From Viscum album (taxonomy: Eukaryota > Streptophyta > Magnoliopsida > Santalales > Viscaceae), in contig OY728128.1 of assembly GCA_963277665.1 (NCBI GenBank), forward strand, positions 1,864,786,988-1,864,850,987: a stretch of DNA of 64,000 nucleotides, read 5' to 3'. Under the pieces are notes generated by a model. That model saw only the letters and a program-made list of their open reading frames with translations. It did no database searches and was not told the DNA's origin. A program made the position numbers and the translations under genes. Positions 57,845 to 64,000 of the stretch are shown piece by piece. The number at the start of each line of letters is the position of its first letter. The stretch's first letter is position 1.

Positions 57845-60800
57845 TATAGTGACCCTATACTTCTACACATATCATTACAAGATTTTAATCCTAATAAAGC
57901 ATCATATTACAAGCCAAGGATCGTAAATTCTAGTATTTTGGAAGACTACATACATAAAACTAAAAACATGGGACTAAATAAAACATTTCATTATTTAATA
58001 TTCATAAAGATATCCTAACTTCTAGTGTTCTCATACATCTTCATAGGACAACCTGAGGATAAAATGAACAAAGGGATGATCTAAAAATCCCAGTAAGGTA
58101 ATAAACATAAGAATAAAGCTTTAGCACAAGGGTTAGAAGGCATGAAATAATGATATAAAAAGGTATGGAGTATATGTATTCATAACATATAAATATGGTA
58201 TCATATAAAAATGGATTCATAGTAATGGAGAAGCAATATAAAACATTAATTTAACATGATTAATGTCTCGTTGCACATATAGGAGCACAATTCAAGGTTA
58301 ACCACGAAGACTGTTGCCCATAGTAGCACGATTCAAGGTTAAATGCCAAGATCATTGCACATAACCTATCATGAGACTCAACCTTACCCAATGCATTGGA
58401 GCGTTATGTGGGTGAACCCGTATTAACATGTGAATGAATATGTTTTTCATAGAAATAATCCTATATAATCAATCATACATAAACATAATGGTACACATGG
58501 AAAGAAATGGATATCATAATCATGTCATAAAACAAAATAAATGGGGGTATCATAAAATTGTCCATGAAAGAAAGGAATTAAAACATTAATGGACATTAAT
58601 ATGGGAATATATGCATATATCATGGTAATTGATGTCAAACATATGTGATAACATGTAAAAATATTATTTGATAAATTTTAGTATTAAAACATTTTAGTGT
58701 GGTTAAAAGAAAATATCAAAGGTCATTTAAAACATAAAAGGGAACAATCTTTTATATAAAATGAAGTTTTCATAATAATAATAGTGGTTTTATAAAAATA
58801 CTTTTTGCTTAAATATAGATTATACAGTGAACTTGAAAATGGGTAAGAATTCAGAAAGTTCCCTTAAACGGGTTTGCTTATCAGGAGGTATTAAGGAGGG
58901 AATCACTTAAAAACATGTATATCCCCAAAATAGAATGATGATTGGACCTTGATACATGAGTTGGATAATGTACACAACATTTATAATATGTACATAAAAA
59001 TAATAGATAACTTTATTTTGGGTAAAAATAATGATAGAGCAACCTAAATGAATAATGGAGGTTTGGATAATATCCCTTAACTTAAGTCTGATGGTGTCAT
59101 TCACTTGATCTGAATGTCCTAGATAACCAAATTACATTCATTAATTAGTATTTCCAGAACATACTATTCAATTAATTGATTTATTATAACATTATTAAGT
59201 TCATTCATGACCTTTTTGATGGGTTAAGAGGTTCAATTTCATTTTTTGGGAGCATTTGTTTCCTTGGTTTTCATGATTGGTTTATTATATACATGTAAGG
59301 ATAAACATGTAAGATGAGAATGGTTGTACATAATTGGAGTTATATGTTATTACTAAATATCCATAATATTACATGGTTATAAAATTAATTTGGTTATTTT
59401 GAGTGATGATGAATCATTATATAAAACATTGAGGATAACTGTTTTGGTTAATTGGTGGTTTTTGATCACAGCGAACACATTTTAATTTGTAAATTAATAT
59501 CATGTGTAAAAAAGATTACAGAATTGTAAATTCGACATAATGAAAATATTATAATCTGGTTCAACCATAAAAAATCTTTCATGGCCAGAATTGAATACGG
59601 TAAATGAAATTGAAAACCTTCTGTCCTTGAATGTGATGAATTAACACATCTCGGATGGTGTTTTCATTTCTAGTATAAAAAAGAGGTGAAATGAGAGATA
59701 ATGATGAATTATTTCATCAGAAAAACAAAATTATAGTAAATTTAAGGTACTAAATTTATCACACCATTTAGATGAGGATAGGTGAGTATAGAAATGAAAA
59801 CAAAGGAACATGAAAAGAAAATAAAAGAAAAGAAAAGAGGAATTTACATCTTGAATATATCTTCCTTCAGAGCCTCTTTAGGGGAGAGGTTTTGAACTTT
59901 TTTGAGATAAAGAGATCTTGAATGAGTTATAGGGGATTATGGAGATATTTTATCAGAATTATGACTAGTAATATGGCTTTATAGGTGTGAGTATAGGAGG
60001 TAAAGAGGGGTGGTATTTATAGTGGAGGAGATGTGGGGTTTCCCGTTATTTTAATAATTAGTTTAATATTTTTGCTCAAGACTATGAATATCCTTGATTC
60101 TTATGACCTAAAATAGTAAATGGAACATGTGAGTTCGAACCCATGTCCATTTACATCATCCATGACTCAATCATGATGAATAAATTCAATTATTTATCAT
60201 TTATCATAAATTTTAATATTTTATTATTCAGCAAAAATTCAATTATTGTAGAAAAATCCCAAAAATTCAACCCCAAAATTCTTCAATGTTTAGAATTAAA
60301 AAATGAACTAAATTTTATAAAAAAAAATAATTTTTTAAATATTAGAAATTTAATTTTTAATTAAAATCATATTTTACTGGAAGAATACCAATTTTAAAAT
60401 TAAAAATGATTTTCTAACACTTTGAAAAAATAATTAGGGTCTCTTAAAATTATATTATAATTATAAGTCATCAAAATAATTATTTATGAATACATTTTAT
60501 CTAAATAAATTTTTATTTAAATTATTAAATGAATCATAAAATTGTAATTAAATTTACATGAAATACAAAAATACCAACACATAATTAATAATTTTTTATA
60601 AAAATTATTTACTTATACTATGATATAAATATATCATAGAGTTACATATAAGATGGATAAATTTATTTATAATTTCATTGGTGAGATTACTATGACATTG
60701 GTCGGTTTACAATTCATAAGGGTTACATTACTATTCCAAAGTTCAAGTTACTATTTCATCGATATATGTTCCTTAACTTTAAGATATGCCTTTTATTTCA

Positions 60801-60914
60801 CTCATTCTTCACTTATAAGGTTAGTATTGTGTTCTATAAGTAATATTATGGGATTATACTATAATACATGATTATAATAAGGGAATTCCATTGATAAAAC
60901 ATTAGGTTGTTACA
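57845..60914 (-). repeat. 3' LTR of element G (about 3.07 kb)
   Basis: The minus strand starts TGTAACAACC at 60914, after a purine tract. The left edge is placed at 57845 because TATAGTGACCC matches the place and form of TATAACGAGCC at the end of element A's LTR; error of a few bases is possible. TATA-like CTATAAATAC at 60013-60022. No gene in it. Confidence 0.82.
60013..60022 (-). promoter_or_regulatory. Putative TATA box in the element G LTR
   Basis: The minus strand reads CTATAAATAC, about 0.9 kb from the LTR start, within a CCTCC/CCACC-rich stretch like those around the boxes in A and E. Confidence 0.45.
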
Positions 60915-60930
60915 TTCTTCCCCCCTTATG
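60915..60930 (-). other. Polypurine tract of element G
   Basis: The minus strand reads CATAAGGGGGGAAGAA directly before TGTAACAACC; intact in appearance. Confidence 0.82.
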
Positions 60931-60959
60931 AAATTTCTCCCTCGAAATTTTGTTTTAAA

Positions 60960-62300
60960 TTCTAATCCTTAAATAGGTGCGGTTACTTTTCCTTCATTGC
61001 TTCATCCATTTCCCATGTTTCCTATTCGTATATGGTTCTGTCATAGTACTTTGACCAGGTGAATAGTCTTGTTATGTGGAACTTTATCTCTATGATCTGA
61101 TATCTTCACTAGCTTCTCCTTGTAAGAAAGATCATTCTCCAACTGTACCACCTCTAAAGATAGTACATGTGAAGGATATAATATTTACTTCCTTAAGAGG
61201 GATACATGGAAGACATAGTGTACATTACACTTGTTAGGTGTAAGTTCTAGTTGATAGGCCATGGATCCGACATGAACAAGAATCTCAAAGGGGATGATGT
61301 ACATGGGATTTAAATTTTCTTTCTTCCCAAATATCGTGACCCTCTTCCATGGAGATATGCGGAGGAATATCATGTCTCCAAATTTGAACTCAAGGTCCTA
61401 TCAATGATTGTCTTCATAACTCTTTTTTAAACTTTGAGCTTCTTTGATATGCTGCAAAATGGTTTTCACCTTCTCCGCCATTTCTCCAAACATTTCAGGT
61501 CCTAACAGTTTATGCTCACTAACTTTGTCCAAACACGCCAGTGTTTTGAACCTTTTCCCTTAAAGGGATTCATATGGTTCCATTCAGATGATGGAGTGTA
61601 AACTATTATTGTAAGATAATTAAACCAGTGGTAGATGTTGTTCCCATACTCCTTTAAAGTCCTTAGAACATGATCTCAACAAATCTTATAATTTATGAAT
61701 AGTTCACTCAGATTGGCCATCAGCTTGAGGATGATAGCCAGTGCTAAAGTTCAACTCAGTTCTTAGAGCATGTTGGAGACTTTTCCAAAACATCAAGGTG
61801 AATCTTGGATCTCAATAAGATACAATATATATTGGTACTCCATTCAGCCTTAACACCTCTTTGATATATATCCTTTCAAATTGATCCAATGAAAAGTCCT
61901 CTCAAATTACGATAAAGTGATTTGTTTTTGTAAGACAATCTACAATGACCCATATTGCATTGTTTCCTATTGATATCCTTATAAGTCTAGTGGAAAAGTC
62001 CATGGTAATGTTCTCACACTTCCATGTTGGTATGGGAAGTGGTTACTTCATCATATTTGACTTTTGCCTTTCAGCCTTCATTTTTTGACATACTAGACAC
62101 TATGATGTATATTCAGCAATCTCCTTCATATTGTCCCACCAAAAGTTCTCTCAGAGATCTCGATACATCTTTGTGCTCCCTGGGTGAATAGAGAAGGTTT
62201 GTGAGTCTTTAAAAAGCTCCTTCTTTATCTCTGGATTAGATAGTACACATAATCCTGAACCAAATCTTACAAGTCCTTCCTCTTCAATATTTAACTCATA
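60960..62300 (-). pseudogene. Integrase and chromodomain of element G
   Basis: The chromodomain region at 60990-61180 reads YKEKLVKISDHRDKVPHNKT and LVKVL with stops. The C-terminal part at 61185-61373 reads ISPWKRVTIFGKKENLNPMY and [12 protein letters not shown]. The core at 61400-62030 is heavily broken, keeping LRTLKEYG and similar scraps. The zinc domain (about 62090-62190) shows FTQGAQRCIEISE where SIHPGSTKMY is usual. The catalytic triad cannot be traced with confidence. Confidence 0.75.
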
Positions 62301-63190
62301 GGATTTCCTATTTCTAATAACTTCCACCCTTTTTAGAATTTCTACAACTTTTATTTGAGCATCCTTTATTTTCTACCTGAGGGATGGTTGGGAAACCATT
62401 TTAGAATGGATTGATAAGATTCCTACCTTAATAATTCTCATGTCTATCCTCTACAAATCTATGAACATTGGATCCTTCTCAACTCTCATCATTGATAAAG
62501 ATAGAGGATCCTTTCTACTTAGAGCATCTATCACCTTATTTTCATTACCAGAATTGTAGTGGATTGTGTAGTCATAATCCTTGATGAGATCTAACCATAT
62601 TCATTGGCGTATATTAAGATCCTTTATTGTGAATTTGTATTCTATACTCTTGTGATTAGTATATATCTCAGACTTTTCCCAATAGAGATAATGTTACTAG
62701 ATATTCAAAGCAAAGATCATAGCTGCTAACTCCAGATCACGCATGGGATGGTTTTTATCATGAATTTTCAACTGACTTAAGGTGTAGGTGATCACTTTAT
62801 CATTTTTCACTAGTACATAGCCTAATAATTTCTTTTAATAATCACTATACACCACAAAGAGATCTCTACTTATTCTGGCATAGTGATAAGCCTCTTTTTT
62901 ATCTCCTTAAATATTTCCATGCATTCTTAATTCTAGATGAACTTCACTCTCTTCCATTTCAACATAGTCCTTGGGTTTGATAATCATGATAAGTTCTTCA
63001 AAAATCATTAATAATACCCACCTAGACCGAAAAATCTACAAATCTCTATTACAGATATTGGTTGGGTCCACTCTTCAATTGTCTTTGTCTTGGAAGGCTC
63101 TACATATATTTCTTTTCAAGTGATAGCATTCCCAAAGAATGATACTTACTCCATATAGAACTCATATTTACTATACTTTTCATAAATATT
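62301..63190 (-). pseudogene. RNase H of element G
   Basis: Minus-strand sequence between integrase and RT. Around 62560-62880 it holds DYDYTIHYNSGNENKV-like (the end of RNase H) and decayed YASRQL-like scraps. Frames change repeatedly. Identified mainly by position and by parallel with the same interval of element A. Confidence 0.6.
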
Positions 63191-63762
63191 CTCTCTTTTC
63201 AAAGTCATCATGATATTATTCAAAATCTCCCTATGTTACTCCGTACCCATGGAGTAAATCAGAATATCATCGATAAAGACTACCCCAAATTTGTTGAGTT
63301 AATCTATAGACTCTATTCATTAAATCCATGAATATTATTGGAGAATTAGTGAGTCTAAAGGGCATCACTATGATCTCATAGTATCCATACCTCGTTCAAA
63401 AAGAAATTTTTGGGAATATTTCCCTTCCACACCTTTAATTGGTGATATCTCAATCAAAGGTCCACCTTAGAGAAATAACTGGACCCACATAGCTGATCAA
63501 ACTAGTCATCTATATGAGGAAGGGGATACTTGTTATTTATTGTGATTTTATTGAGCTTGAAATAATCAATGCAGAGGTTCATTGATCCATCCTTATTCAT
63601 AACAAATCGGACTGGTCCACCCCATGGTGAAGCACTTGAGCGTATAAAACCCTTCTCTCGATTCTCCTGTAACTGCTTCTTCAGCTCTTTTTTCTCAACG
63701 ATGGCCATTCTATAAGGTGTCTTTGATATAGGTAGGGATCCATGAATAAGTTCAATTAACAA
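63191..63762 (-). pseudogene. Reverse transcriptase of element G
   Basis: An open part at 63502-63762 contains the RT entry ([20 protein letters not shown]), [20 protein letters not shown] and [20 protein letters not shown]. After stops, the palm continues to VVFIDDIL (63262-63285), the active-site motif with both Asp residues intact. Stops and a frame change between these parts prevent a full protein. The 86-codon open part starts at an internal Met of the polyprotein. Confidence 0.85.
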
Positions 63763-64000
63763 TTCAACCTCTCGATCAGGATAAAGACCATGAAAGTATT
63801 TAGGGAATACATCTGTCTAATACTATATGATAGGTATATCTTTGAGAATTATCATCTTCTTGGCCCCAATCATTTGATCTAGATATGATTGATCAAATGG
63901 AAACATTATCCACACTTGATATGGTGATTCTGAAAGAGATTAAACTTCCTCCTTACACACATATAGGATTGGAGGATACTCTGGGATGTGAATATTGATC
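63763..64000 (-). pseudogene. Protease-RT linker of element G, cut by window end
   Basis: Continues the pol sequence upstream of RT. The minus strand still resembles the linker between protease and RT in element A (8100-8350), with stops. The rest of protease and gag would lie beyond the window. Confidence 0.55.

Larger units (their letters stand above)
57845..64000 (-). mobile_element. Element G: Tekay-type retrotransposon, right part outside window
   Basis: A 3' LTR at 57845-60914, polypurine tract, and minus-strand chromodomain, integrase, RNase H and RT remnants up to the window end. It is inserted in the integrase region of F. The expected left target duplication is 57840-57844 (GGTGC); the right one is outside the window. 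Confidence 0.88.

Noticed and set aside
1..64000. CRISPR arrays, bacterial genes, tRNA genes, host exons
   Set aside because: Direct repeats found are LTRs or tandem units without spacers. No tRNA fold or spliced host gene structure was recognised in either strand.

Overview
This window is repeat-rich nuclear DNA of a seed plant, most likely an angiosperm with a large genome. I found no host gene, tRNA or rRNA gene and no bacterial-type operon. Nearly all of it is Ty3/gypsy LTR retrotransposon sequence nested in other retrotransposons. The plant assignment rests on three things: chromodomain gypsy pol proteins of the Tekay (Del) type, primer-binding sites for initiator tRNA-Met (TGGTATCAGAG), and a Tat/Ogre-like integrase. 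I cannot name the species.

Layout, left to right. Element A (minus strand, 1-13839, left end outside the window) is a Tekay-type element with 3.8-kb LTRs and a nearly full-length but mutated gag-pol. A 1.74-kb putative solo LTR (D, 5731-7469) splits its reverse transcriptase (RT) region. A lies against the very end of the pol of element C (minus strand, 13840-16101 and 27208-29793, 5' LTR from 29794 rightwards). C is itself split inside its RT by element B (plus strand, 16102-27202, TSD CTTAG). B is a GC-rich 11.1-kb element with 4.1-kb LTRs and only 2.8 kb between them. That interior keeps partial gag, a CCHC knuckle, two protease tails and an integrase C-terminus, so B looks non-autonomous. 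Both B LTRs carry an 80-base segment of 5S rRNA gene sequence including the internal promoter boxes, followed by ~165-bp and 30-bp tandem repeats.

From about 32 kb to 57.8 kb lies the 3' part of a large old Tat/Ogre-type element F. Its integrase remnant is on the minus strand at 56458-57839. Downstream of it are ~1.25-1.4-kb tandem repeats built partly from a short GTTTAA-TCAT-GGA motif, and then a decayed plus-strand, hence antisense, ORF at about 35402-38787. Element E (plus strand, 41806-53704, TSD CTCTA) is a third Tekay-type copy, heavily decayed, inserted in one of these repeat units. Element G (minus strand, 57845 to beyond the window end) is a fourth Tekay-type copy inserted in the F integrase region; its RT active-site motif is still readable.

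The nesting gives a relative history. D is younger than A. A and B are younger than C. E and G are younger than F. By eye the LTR pairs of A and B differ at about 5% of sites in short samples and those of E at roughly 18%. E is thus the oldest of the three dateable insertions. The order of C and F is unresolved because the right end of the C LTR cannot be fixed.
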